From contig JAJYAH010000426.1 of NCBI GenBank assembly GCA_021779635.1, positions 1-6,309 on the forward strand: 6,309 nucleotides of DNA. Direction: 5' to 3'. Below, one piece after another: positions 1-6,244 of this stretch; the stretch's first letter is position 1, and the number at the start of each line of letters is the position of its first letter. Below the pieces are notes generated by a model. The model did no database searches. It was not told where the DNA came from and saw only the letters and a list, made by a program, of their open reading frames with translations. Position numbers and translations under genes: made by a program. Source of the stretch: Pseudomonadota bacterium (GTDB lineage Bacteria > Pseudomonadota > Alphaproteobacteria > Rhizobiales > Xanthobacteraceae).

Positions 1-1114
1 GTTGGAACTGCTCGGTCGTCCCAGGGGCGATTACAAATCCTTGCACCCCAATGAACACGTCAACATGAGCCAGAGCACCAATGACGTCTATCCGACGGCG
101 CTCAAGCTCGCGGCCTATTCCGGAATCATGCGGCTGGTCGACGCCATGGCGGTGTTGCGTCAGGCGTTCGAAGTGAAGTCCGAGGAGTTCAAGGACATCA
201 TCAAGATGGGCCGGACCCAATTGCAGGACGCCGTTCCGATGACACTGGGGCAGGAGTTTTCCACCTATGCGGTGATGTTGGGAGAAGACGAGCAGCGATT
301 GAAGGAAGCGGTGCTTCTGATTTGCGAAATCAATATGGGCGCCACGGCGATCGGGACCGGCATCAACGCGCATCCCGACTACGCCCGCCTCGTCTGCGAT
401 CACTTGCGGGCGACGACGGGCATTCCGGTTGTGACAGCCTCGAATCTGATCGAGGCGACCCAGGATTGCGGCAGTTTCGTCCAGCTCTCCGGCGTCCTGA
501 AGCGGGTCGCGGTCAAGCTTTCGAAAACCTGCAACGATTTGCGTCTGCTGTCGTCTGGGCCGCGCGCCGGGCTTGGCGAGATCAACCTGCCGGCGATGCA
601 GGCCGGCTCCAGCATCATGCCCGGCAAGATCAACCCGGTCATCCCGGAGGTCGTCAACCAGATTGCGTTCGAGGTGATCGGAAACGACGTCACGGTCAGC
701 TTTGCGGCCGAGGCCGGTCAGTTGCAGCTCAATGCGTTCGAACCCATCATCGCGCACAGCCTGTTCAAGAGTGTCAACCATCTCCGGGCCGGTTGCCTGA
801 CGCTGGCCACGCGGTGCGTGAACGGCATCACCGCCAATCGCGAACATCTGCGCCGGGGCGTCGAACGATCGATCGGAATAGTGACCGCGCTCAATCCCTA
901 TATCGGTTACGCCAACGCGACCGAGATCGCCCAGGAAGCGCTCATTACCGATCAAAGCGTTTACGACCTGGTGCTGGCCAGGAAGCTGCTTACCCGAGAG
1001 CAACTCGACCAGATTCTGCAGCCGGAGGTGCTGACCCGGCCGCGTTCCTTTGGCACCGCGCCGGCGACGGCGGAAACCCAGGCGCTCAGCGTGCGCCGAG
1101 ACCAGACCGATTGA
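1..1114 (+). CDS. aspA: Aspartate ammonia-lyase (aspartase), 5'-truncated by window edge
   Basis: Aspartase converts L-aspartate to fumarate and ammonia in the cytoplasm and belongs to the fumarase/aspartase superfamily. The frame is open from base 2 to a TGA at 1112-1114, giving 370 visible residues. Seen: SQSTNDVYPT (about 23-32), MGRTQLQDAVPMTLGQEF (about 69-86), GATAIGTG (113-120) and the superfamily signature AGSSIMPGKINP (201-212). The flexible loop serine is S203, the catalytic base by family knowledge. EVVNQ and TAL-NPYIGY further on match aspartase rather than fumarase FumC or argininosuccinate lyase. Compared from memory with E. coli AspA (about 478 aa), roughly 110-120 N-terminal residues lie outside the window, so the first codon (TTG, Leu) is internal and not a start. 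The last 25 or so residues, after the RPRSF motif, form a low-complexity tail rich in Ala and Thr that I would not expect to be catalytic. The gene is convergent with the next one. Confidence 0.95.
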   Translation, partial: LELLGRPRGDYKSLHPNEHVNMSQSTNDVYPTALKLAAYSGIMRLVDAMAVLRQAFEVKSEEFKDIIKMGRTQLQDAVPMTLGQEFSTYAVMLGEDEQRLKEAVLLICEINMGATAIGTGINAHPDYARLVCDHLRATTGIPVVTASNLIEATQDCGSFVQLSGVLKRVAVKLSKTCNDLRLLSSGPRAGLGEINLPAMQAGSSIMPGKINPVIPEVVNQIAFEVIGNDVTVSFAAEAGQLQLNAFEPIIAHSLFKSVNHLRAGCLTLATRCVNGITANREHLRRGVERSIGIVTALNPYIGYANATEIAQEALITDQSVYDLVLARKLLTREQLDQILQPEVLTRPRSFGTAPATAETQALSVRRDQTD

Positions 1115-1159
1115 TGCCGCTGGCCGGAGGTCGAACAGCCAGGCGCGCCAGCTAACGCC

Positions 1160-1615
1160 TCACCAGATTCTGTTGCCGAACCAACCAAATTGCGGTTGCT
1201 GCGCCACCAGGACCGCCCGCGAAGCTACGCGCCTTTTTGCGATCTTGCGTTGGCCTTGCTGCTTCGGTTCGTGCTTTCTTGGATCGGACAGTTGTGGCTG
1301 GTTCGTCTCGGACGATTGCATCTGGGCGAATGCCGCCCGCGTCTGCGCCTTGGCCGAGACATCCGTGACCGTTGCCGGGACCGCGACGCTTGCCTCCGCG
1401 TTCACGGTATGCGCAGGAATGATCGTCGTCGGGAGGCTGGTATCGTAAACAATGCGCTCCGGCCATTTCCGATCGGAATGAATGCGAATGACCGGCAAAT
1501 CGGAGCTTGTTCCGTCTGCAATGGGAAATTTCGGCAGATACGCATTCGAAATGAACAGCAGCGCAAGCAACACGCCGCCCATATAAGCAAAATATCGCGC
1601 GAGGGGCATTTTCAT
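1160..1615 (-). CDS. Small membrane-anchored hypothetical protein, Bradyrhizobium-type
   Basis: 151 aa of unknown function. The N-terminus, MKMPLARYFAYMGG followed by a hydrophobic run to about residue 25, is an uncleaved signal-anchor or signal peptide. The rest (about 26-151) is polar and presumably periplasmic. The middle contains SDLPVIRIHSDRKWPERIVYD. The C-terminal part is rich in Gln, Lys and Arg (RKIAKRRVASRAV), followed by an aromatic end, QPQFGWFGNRIW. I recall similar short proteins with this start and this aromatic end in Bradyrhizobium genomes, but know no function. The start is ATG at 1613-1615, with a second in-frame ATG two codons on. No Shine-Dalgarno sequence precedes either, and the promoter geometry upstream suggests a leaderless message. 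A longer frame on the same strand (1152-1646) overlaps it but lacks the signal sequence and family resemblance, so this frame is preferred. It ends 45 bp from the convergent aspA stop. Confidence 0.8.
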   Translation of the reverse strand: MKMPLARYFAYMGGVLLALLFISNAYLPKFPIADGTSSDLPVIRIHSDRKWPERIVYDTSLPTTIIPAHTVNAEASVAVPATVTDVSAKAQTRAAFAQMQSSETNQPQLSDPRKHEPKQQGQRKIAKRRVASRAVLVAQQPQFGWFGNRIW

Positions 1616-1621
1616 TTGATA

Positions 1622-1627
1622 ATATTA
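1622..1627 (-). promoter_or_regulatory. Candidate -10 element for the minus-strand gene at 1615
   Basis: The minus strand reads TAATAT here, four of six matches to TATAAT including the conserved first TA and last T. It occupies -12 to -7 if transcription starts at 1615, where the ATG begins. This is the same start that puts the FNR/FixK palindrome at -41.5. No good -35 hexamer is needed at a class II activator-dependent promoter. The mRNA would be leaderless or nearly so, which agrees with the absence of a Shine-Dalgarno sequence. Confidence 0.4.
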
Positions 1628-1649
1628 CGATGCGCGAATTTCGCAAATA

Positions 1650-1663
1650 TTGATCGATATCAA
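1650..1663. promoter_or_regulatory. FNR/FixK-type binding palindrome
   Basis: The sequence TTGATCGATATCAA has perfectly complementary half-sites TTGAT and ATCAA separated by four bases. It matches the FNR consensus TTGAT-N4-ATCAA and the looser rhizobial FixK box TTGA-N6-TCAA. Its centre lies at 1656.5, 41.5 bp upstream of the A of the ATG at 1615 on the minus strand, which is class II activator spacing if transcription starts at that A. This suggests that the small membrane protein gene is induced under low oxygen by an FNR/FixK-family regulator. The match and spacing are seen; the regulation is inferred. Confidence 0.6.
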
Positions 1664-1723
1664 GCCTCCATGTCTAAAATTAATAGAATAGGGCTTGACC
1701 GAGCGCATCGCCTGCAGACAGTC

Positions 1724-1744
1724 CGCTATCGCCGTGCGATAGCG
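1724..1744. repeat. Perfect 9-bp inverted repeat (hairpin) with 3-nt loop
   Basis: CGCTATCGC (1724-1732) and GCGATAGCG (1736-1744) are exact reverse complements separated by CGT. A third copy of the core, TATCGC, follows at about 1749-1755 and allows an alternative pairing with the right arm. The element lies about 83 bp past the stop of the OmpA-like gene and about 109 bp upstream of the small minus-strand gene. No U-tract follows on either strand, so it is not a canonical Rho-independent terminator. It could stabilise the 3' end of the operon mRNA or be an operator. Confidence 0.55.
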
Positions 1745-1826
1745 ACGCGTATCGCTGCGTCAAACGCGGCGAGGGGGCCGGAATCGTGTCAACGGATTCG
1801 GGGCTGACGACGCGTCGATCGGCGCG

Positions 1827-2858
1827 TCAATGCGGCGCCGATTTCCGCAGTCGAATTTCAATTCTCCGCCTTTCCTGGACGTCGCCCGAAAGCGATCCGT
1901 CGATGGCCAGGGTCTCGTCGGTATTGACAAGCTGCGCGCCGGACAAGGGTATCAGCTTGTATCCCGAAAGCAGCGGACTCCGCTTGAGCACGCCGACAAC
2001 GGAAACCGCCCTTGCAAGCCCGAGCCCCGCATTATCGGCCGGAACGAGGCTGGCGACCCTCGCGTAATTCCTGAGAACCGGGACCAGATCATGATCGAGG
2101 TTTGATTGCCGTATGCCTACCGGCTGTTCATCGGTGTGGCCGACGACTTCGATGACATCAACATCATATTTCTTGATGAGCGCGGCTATTTGCTCGGGCG
2201 TCGAGGTCATCAATTTCTCGCGGAATTCGGGCGACAGCTCCGCGCTTCCGGTTTTGAAGAAGTTTCCATCAGCCTCACTCATTCTGATGATGGGGGGCCA
2301 TTGGTGGCCCGATGGAGTGTCGCCGGAGAGCCCACGACTAACCGCGTCTGCAATCATCTGCGGCGGAGTAGAAGACTGGGCGGCGGCAGGCATGACTTTT
2401 TCGATACTCCCGACAATGTCCGCGTCGCGAAGCGCTCTTTCCACGTTGATGCCCTTGGCGCTGAGCAGTTCCATCTCGGTGAGCCGATCGCGGATATTTT
2501 TTTCCGAAAGGCCACCCTTTTTGAGCTCGGCCATGGCGTTGCGGCTGTCCACCAGTTCACGCCAGAATTCATCCACGGCCTTTACGCCGGTCGAGGTCAC
2601 GACCTCGGAGCGAAGCCGCTCATAGAGCTCCGGGTTCTGTTTAATGGCCGTGACCAGGTTGCGGTCGATCATGCCGCTGACTCTCTCGACGCGGATTTCC
2701 TGTTCGGCCTCCTCCCTCTTGGTCTGCTCTCTCTTTAGAAACGTCGCCATGGTGATCAGCAGGCAGAATATGAGCAGGATCATGATCTCGGCCATCGTCA
2801 GGCCCAGGACGAGACCCTGGCGATACGACGACGACTGCCGGAAGATATGTCCGTCCAT
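1827..2858 (-). CDS. MotB/ZorB-like protein: one membrane helix plus OmpA-type peptidoglycan-binding domain
   Basis: 343 aa. A short cytoplasmic N-terminus precedes one membrane helix (about 18-41, core LGLTMAEIMILLIFCLLI) carrying acidic residue Glu24 near its start, where MotB-type stator proteins carry the ion-binding Asp. A charged helical linker (about 42-160) follows. The C-terminal OmpA-like domain (about 186-340) includes FKTGSAELSPEFREKL, the motif VVGHTDEQPVG (D243), SNLDHDL and the terminal ERRRIEIRL; by family knowledge the Asp and Arg contact peptidoglycan. It should be an inner-membrane protein anchored to the cell wall, pairing with the upstream MotA-like protein. It starts at ATG 2856-2858 with AGG six bases upstream, 50 bp after the previous stop, and is the last gene of the operon. 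No flagellar genes are nearby, so flagellar motB is unlikely. A ZorB-like or TolR/Pal-like role is possible. Confidence 0.85.
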   Translation of the reverse strand: MDGHIFRQSSSYRQGLVLGLTMAEIMILLIFCLLITMATFLKREQTKREEAEQEIRVERVSGMIDRNLVTAIKQNPELYERLRSEVVTSTGVKAVDEFWRELVDSRNAMAELKKGGLSEKNIRDRLTEMELLSAKGINVERALRDADIVGSIEKVMPAAAQSSTPPQMIADAVSRGLSGDTPSGHQWPPIIRMSEADGNFFKTGSAELSPEFREKLMTSTPEQIAALIKKYDVDVIEVVGHTDEQPVGIRQSNLDHDLVPVLRNYARVASLVPADNAGLGLARAVSVVGVLKRSPLLSGYKLIPLSGAQLVNTDETLAIDGSLSGDVQERRRIEIRLRKSAPH

Positions 2859-2908
2859 GGCGAACCTGCCTGATTATTGATCTGTGTCTGACCGCGTGAT
2901 GATGCGAG

Positions 2909-3973
2909 CTAGTGGTTTCCGTCCCCTCCCGGCCGCGTCGAGGGGGGCTGCGATGGGGAAGTGCTGACGGCGCCGGTCGAGGGATTGCTGGAGATGCGCG
3001 CCGCCTCGGCGGCCCTGATCTCGGACAGCAGAATTGATATCGCGCTCGAAAGCGCTTGCGTCTGCTTCAGGTTGGAATTCACCGAAATGGCCTGCACCTC
3101 GGCATTCTTGCTGAACGTGCTCACCACGCGCGTCAAGCCGGCAATCGCCGGATTCAGCTTGACCTCGATAATGTGTTCCGGAGTTTGCAACGAGGCGAGC
3201 TTCGAAACGACGCCGTCGAGCGATTTGACGATCGCCGCGGTACTGGTCGAGAGCCGAGCGCCGTCATCGGCAAGTTGCCTTGCGACCGTCTCGAAGGTCG
3301 TTAAAATCGTGGTGTTCAGCTGTTCGATCGTTTCGCCGGATTGCTTCGAGGCGTCCTTTAGTGGCTTGTTGGCGTCCAGCGCGAACTCCTGGAGCTGACC
3401 GACAATTCGCTCCCTTGCCTCTTTCAGCAACGCATCGATTTCGTGAACGGCGTCCGTGATGGATTGCTGGGTGGCCCGCCTGAAATAGCCGAATTCGAGA
3501 ACCGTGCTTTCGAGCTCGCGCCTGACTTTTCGCGAAGCGTCGGCCAGTTCCAGTCTCGCCGTGTGTTCGACCTCGACAGGGTCTCGTCGCATCTGGTTGA
3601 AGAAGATCCGCAGTGTTATGCCCGCAATCGTCGAACCTATGGCGATGCCGAAATTCTGCACGATTTGTTCGGCCGATCCCGCCGAGGAGAATTGATAGAG
3701 AGAGACGGCGAGGCTGGTCAGCGTAAACAGAAAACCCATGTAGTAGAGATTGTCGCCGGACTGGTCGTCGCGCAGACGAAACAGCCGCGCCAGCCCAAGC
3801 GCCGATGCGTATGCGACCATGATCAGTACGGGGACCAGAGTGACCTGGAGCGCGCTGAATTCGTGAAGCTTGGAGAACACGATGTAGCCGGCGCCCGACA
3901 CAACGACGGTGAAGAACAACAGCCCGCTCAACAGGCCGGGCGGCACGTCCCGAAGATTATTGGTCGAGGCCAC
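2909..3973 (-). CDS. MotA/ExbB/ZorA-like membrane protein with long helical cytoplasmic tail
   Basis: 354 aa when started at GTG 3971-3973. Four predicted membrane helices lie at about 14-33, 43-65, 77-95 and 107-126. The last two (MGFLFTLTSLAVSLYQF and FGIAIGSTIAGITLRIFF) look like the channel-lining pair of MotA/TolQ/ExbB proteins. Residues about 130-325 are a long, mostly helical, coiled-coil-like stretch rich in Glu, Gln, Ala and Ser, and the last 30 residues are Ser/Pro-rich and probably disordered. The order of four helices then a helical cytoplasmic tail resembles ZorA of Zorya systems, though this tail is shorter. The likely partner is the OmpA-domain protein that follows. The start is chosen because AGGGGG lies seven bases upstream and the GTG overlaps the previous stop as TAGTG. 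An earlier in-frame GTG at 4033 would add 20 residues overlapping the previous gene and lacks a comparable ribosome site. The assignment rests on topology, not on a strong motif. Confidence 0.72.
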   Translation of the reverse strand: MASTNNLRDVPPGLLSGLLFFTVVVSGAGYIVFSKLHEFSALQVTLVPVLIMVAYASALGLARLFRLRDDQSGDNLYYMGFLFTLTSLAVSLYQFSSAGSAEQIVQNFGIAIGSTIAGITLRIFFNQMRRDPVEVEHTARLELADASRKVRRELESTVLEFGYFRRATQQSITDAVHEIDALLKEARERIVGQLQEFALDANKPLKDASKQSGETIEQLNTTILTTFETVARQLADDGARLSTSTAAIVKSLDGVVSKLASLQTPEHIIEVKLNPAIAGLTRVVSTFSKNAEVQAISVNSNLKQTQALSSAISILLSEIRAAEAARISSNPSTGAVSTSPSQPPSTRPGGDGNH

Positions 3974-4803
3974 TACCTGGCCCCCTGCAGTCGCCGAGCG
4001 CCATCGAACACTCCCTTGTTGTCCGTGATCCACTCCTTCCAGAATTCGATGTGACGGACCGTGTCGATATTCACCTGCGTTTGCTGGACGTATTCGATCT
4101 TGACATGGGCATCGTGCAAGTCCGTCCTGAATTTCAGGTAGGCGGGCGATCGCTTCAGCCGCTGATAGGACAGGTCGCCGGCGCCCGGATATTGGCTGTA
4201 AAGCGGCGTGAACTCCAGCATATCGGAAATCACGATGAGTTTCTTTTCGACTCTTTGCGCTGCAGAGGAGGAAAACTCGCTGATCGCGATGTCCTGGATC
4301 GCGCCCATGATCGGCGAACTTTTCGATTTGGCGGACGTCAGGCTGCTCTTTACCGCCTCCTTTGCAGGCTGCCGAAAGCTCTCGAGCCAGCGCATGCGTG
4401 CGAGGCGCGGGTTATCGGTCCATTCGCTCAAGCCTGTTCCGTCGCCCGGATTGCATTTCGAAAACAGGGACAGGCTTCGGTTGCCCGCAATGTCGAGCAC
4501 GCGTATGTCGAGCTTGTGATAATCGGGAAGCTCGGAAATCTGGTCTTCGAGCAGACCGAGAACCTGGCGCTGGGCCGGTTCCGGCAGGTCGTCTGAAGTA
4601 TCGACCAGAACCACCGTAATCCCCCTGGGCCCGTCGATCGGGCACAACGAGGCTGCATCCAGTTTCGGCTTCGGGGTCACGGAAAAATAGAACACGGCCA
4701 GGATGCCCAATGCCGCGAGCGCAAGGAATATCAACGCAATGCCGCCGATCGCGGCGCCCGTGCCGCGCGCGCCGTTACGCTGTCTTCGCTGCCGACGGGC
4801 CAC
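3973..4803 (-). CDS. Membrane-anchored periplasmic protein with von Willebrand A-like core
   Basis: 276 aa. A basic N-terminus (MARRQRRQRNGARG) precedes a single membrane helix (about 18-41), leaving about 235 residues probably in the periplasm. The first strand, ITVVLVDTSDDLPEP (62-76), resembles the metal-site strand of VWA domains, with D68 and S70 kept but the second serine of DxSxS replaced by Asp. SSPIMGAIQDI (162-172) could supply the second metal ligand, and KKLIVISDMLEFTP (187-200) looks like the later VWA strand with D194. C54 and C117 (in KCNPG) may form a disulfide, consistent with export. By family knowledge VWA domains mediate metal-dependent protein contacts, so a scaffold or sensor role is possible. 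The GTG start at 4801-4803 is supported by GGAG seven bases upstream. The gene overlaps the end of the preceding one by 29 bp, so the two are probably translationally coupled. Confidence 0.72.
   Translation of the reverse strand: MARRQRRQRNGARGTGAAIGGIALIFLALAALGILAVFYFSVTPKPKLDAASLCPIDGPRGITVVLVDTSDDLPEPAQRQVLGLLEDQISELPDYHKLDIRVLDIAGNRSLSLFSKCNPGDGTGLSEWTDNPRLARMRWLESFRQPAKEAVKSSLTSAKSKSSPIMGAIQDIAISEFSSSAAQRVEKKLIVISDMLEFTPLYSQYPGAGDLSYQRLKRSPAYLKFRTDLHDAHVKIEYVQQTQVNIDTVRHIEFWKEWITDNKGVFDGARRLQGAR
3981..3986 (-). promoter_or_regulatory. Ribosome binding site fixing the GTG start at 3973
   Basis: The minus strand reads AGGGGG, then seven bases, then GTG. It lies inside the last codons of the VWA-like gene. 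It decides the start of the MotA-like protein in favour of 3973, with stop and start sharing one base (TAGTG), an arrangement typical of translational coupling. Confidence 0.65.
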
Positions 4804-6244
4804 GCTTGCTCTCCGGGATCAGGTCGTCAATTTCGCGATACGAGCGCACAGCCTCATCGAAGGCCTCGTGAATGGCCTGAATCTGGCGATTCAGGATGTC
4901 CTGTGCTTCAAGAATTGATTGGCGAAGCTGATCTCGCGCCGTTTCATCCCTGTCAGTTCCGACATAGACGATTCGATCCATGCTGTAAGGCCTCGCGAAG
5001 TAGGCCGGAGCAGGCGTGGTTCGCGCCTTGCGATTGGCTTCGCGATAGATAGCCAGCAGGGCACGGCAGGATCTCTCGATGTGGTTTTGGTGTTCGGCGA
5101 ACCGTTGCGCCAGGCGTCCCCGCGCCTGAATGATCGAATCGAATTCGCCGCGCCTGACGGATAGATCGCGCGCCGCGCCGTTCATGGCCTCGCTCGCGGC
5201 GTCCCTGATTTCGCGGAGTCGCTCGATCAATTCAGCCTTGCCTTCGGTGTATTGCGCGCGGGCCTCATTGCACCGCTGTTCCAGCGAGGCATAGCCGAAA
5301 TACGGATCGGTAAAGAGCAATCCGTCGGTCATGGCGACCAGCGAAAAGATGAAGCCGATCCCGAAAAACACCCAGGAGATAATGTCGTTCAGAACGAGAG
5401 GTGTCTTGAGAAGCTGGATCATCACCTCCTGTCCGACATCGCCGTTCACCGCAGGAGGTATTTCGCGAAGATGCGCGAGCGTGAGATTTAGACCTATCGC
5501 GAAGGCGAGGTAGGCGATGGCGGACAGGAGGCCGATCAATTTGAGAAAGAAATTCCGGCGATTGACGAGGCGAATCGGCACCAGGCCACAGAGAAAGCTG
5601 GCGATGATGTTCAGCGCCGCGAAACTCACCGCTTGAACGGCGCCGCCCAATAGCCCCTGCGGATTTGATTTTGCCAGAAAATTGCCGTTGATGATCACTT
5701 CGATGACGAACAGGACCGCCAATATTCCGACCTTCAGCAAAGTTTTGCCCTGGGACGACAGGCGGGCGGGTCGTGCAAGTTTATGGCGCCGGCGAAAATC
5801 GTCGCGTTCCTGTTCTGAATCATAAAGCCGCCGCCGCAGGCTGAACAATTCGTCGCGGCCGAGGGCTGCTTCCGCACGGAATTCACCGACCGACTCCGGC
5901 GCCGCCTGCTGGATGATCGCGAAACGCTCTTCGAAATTGAGCGCCGTCAGACGCTCATCGTAGGTGTGCAGGTGTTCAAGATAGATTGAATGGGCATCCT
6001 GCTTGTGGGTCTCGATGAGTTCCACGACCTGATGCTCGATGTCGTCGAGCGTTTCCGCGTCGGCCGACGGCCGGTTCTCGGCGCCACGCTCGCCTCCATT
6101 GACCGCCAGGTTCAGACTGTCGGCGACCCGATTGACGTTCAAATCGAGAAATATCTCGGTGGTCGGTCGATACGAATGCTGGGGCTGGCCCAGCAGGCTC
6201 AATAGCCGCGCAATGCCAGACTGCCTAACGTGAGCCGCGTTCAT
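4775..6244 (-). CDS. Polytopic membrane protein with coiled coils, function unknown
   Basis: 489 aa. A soluble N-terminal region (1-165) includes a charged helical part at about 65-155. Four predicted membrane helices follow at about 168-186, 198-222, 232-256 and 283-307, with the motif INGNFLAKSNPQGLLGGA between the first two. The C-terminal region (about 315-475) is again highly charged and helical, with a short aromatic, proline-rich break at 410-428 (TPAPAYFARPYSMDR). I recall uncharacterised membrane proteins with an NG-FAK-N-GLLGG motif near OmpA-domain proteins, but know no assigned function. It is the first complete gene of the cassette, and its 3' end overlaps the VWA-like gene. The ATG at 6242-6244 is preceded by GGGA five bases upstream, a modest ribosome site. 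The first 20 or so bases overlap the end of another possible frame, so a start slightly further in is conceivable. It could be a scaffold or an ion-channel accessory subunit. Confidence 0.75.
   Translation of the reverse strand: MNAAHVRQSGIARLLSLLGQPQHSYRPTTEIFLDLNVNRVADSLNLAVNGGERGAENRPSADAETLDDIEHQVVELIETHKQDAHSIYLEHLHTYDERLTALNFEERFAIIQQAAPESVGEFRAEAALGRDELFSLRRRLYDSEQERDDFRRRHKLARPARLSSQGKTLLKVGILAVLFVIEVIINGNFLAKSNPQGLLGGAVQAVSFAALNIIASFLCGLVPIRLVNRRNFFLKLIGLLSAIAYLAFAIGLNLTLAHLREIPPAVNGDVGQEVMIQLLKTPLVLNDIISWVFFGIGFIFSLVAMTDGLLFTDPYFGYASLEQRCNEARAQYTEGKAELIERLREIRDAASEAMNGAARDLSVRRGEFDSIIQARGRLAQRFAEHQNHIERSCRALLAIYREANRKARTTPAPAYFARPYSMDRIVYVGTDRDETARDQLRQSILEAQDILNRQIQAIHEAFDEAVRSYREIDDLIPESKRGPSAAKTA
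4809..4814 (-). promoter_or_regulatory. Ribosome binding site for the VWA-like gene (GTG start at 4803)
   Basis: The minus strand reads GGAGAG, then CAAGC, then GTG. It lies within the coding end of the 489-aa membrane protein gene. It supports the GTG start and the 29-bp overlap of the two genes. Confidence 0.65.

Noticed and set aside
1119..1152. Inverted repeat GCTGGC/GCCAGC between the convergent genes as a terminator
   Set aside because: The arms are only six bases with a 22-base gap and there is no T-run, so this is too weak to call.
322..1155. 277-codon plus-strand open frame inside aspA
   Set aside because: It overlaps the well-supported aspA frame and has an Arg/Gly/Gln-rich composition typical of an off-frame reading of GC-rich DNA.
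1152..1646. 164-codon minus-strand frame overlapping the small membrane protein
   Set aside because: The alternative frame (1160-1615) has a clear signal-anchor and family-like ends; this one lacks them, and its start would lie upstream of the inferred transcription start.
2106..2738. 210-codon plus-strand open frame opposite the OmpA-like gene
   Set aside because: It is antisense to a gene with clear OmpA motifs, and no ribosome site or recognisable domain is seen.
1827..3973. Flagellar motA/motB
   Set aside because: The proteins have the general architecture but no close MotA/MotB sequence match beyond the OmpA motif, and no flagellar genes are present.
3973..4033. Upstream GTG at 4033 as the start of the MotA-like protein
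   Set aside because: It would overlap the preceding gene by 61 bases without a good ribosome site, whereas the GTG at 3973 has AGGGGG at seven bases and a TAGTG junction.
3443..4054. 203-codon plus-strand open frame opposite the MotA-like gene
   Set aside because: It is the antisense shadow of the MotA-like coding region; its peptide is Arg/Gln/Asp-rich with no hydrophobic or domain pattern.
1827..6244. Canonical Zorya type I or II system
   Set aside because: No ZorC, ZorD helicase or ZorE nuclease is visible; only the two-gene core is similar, and the two other genes do not fit.
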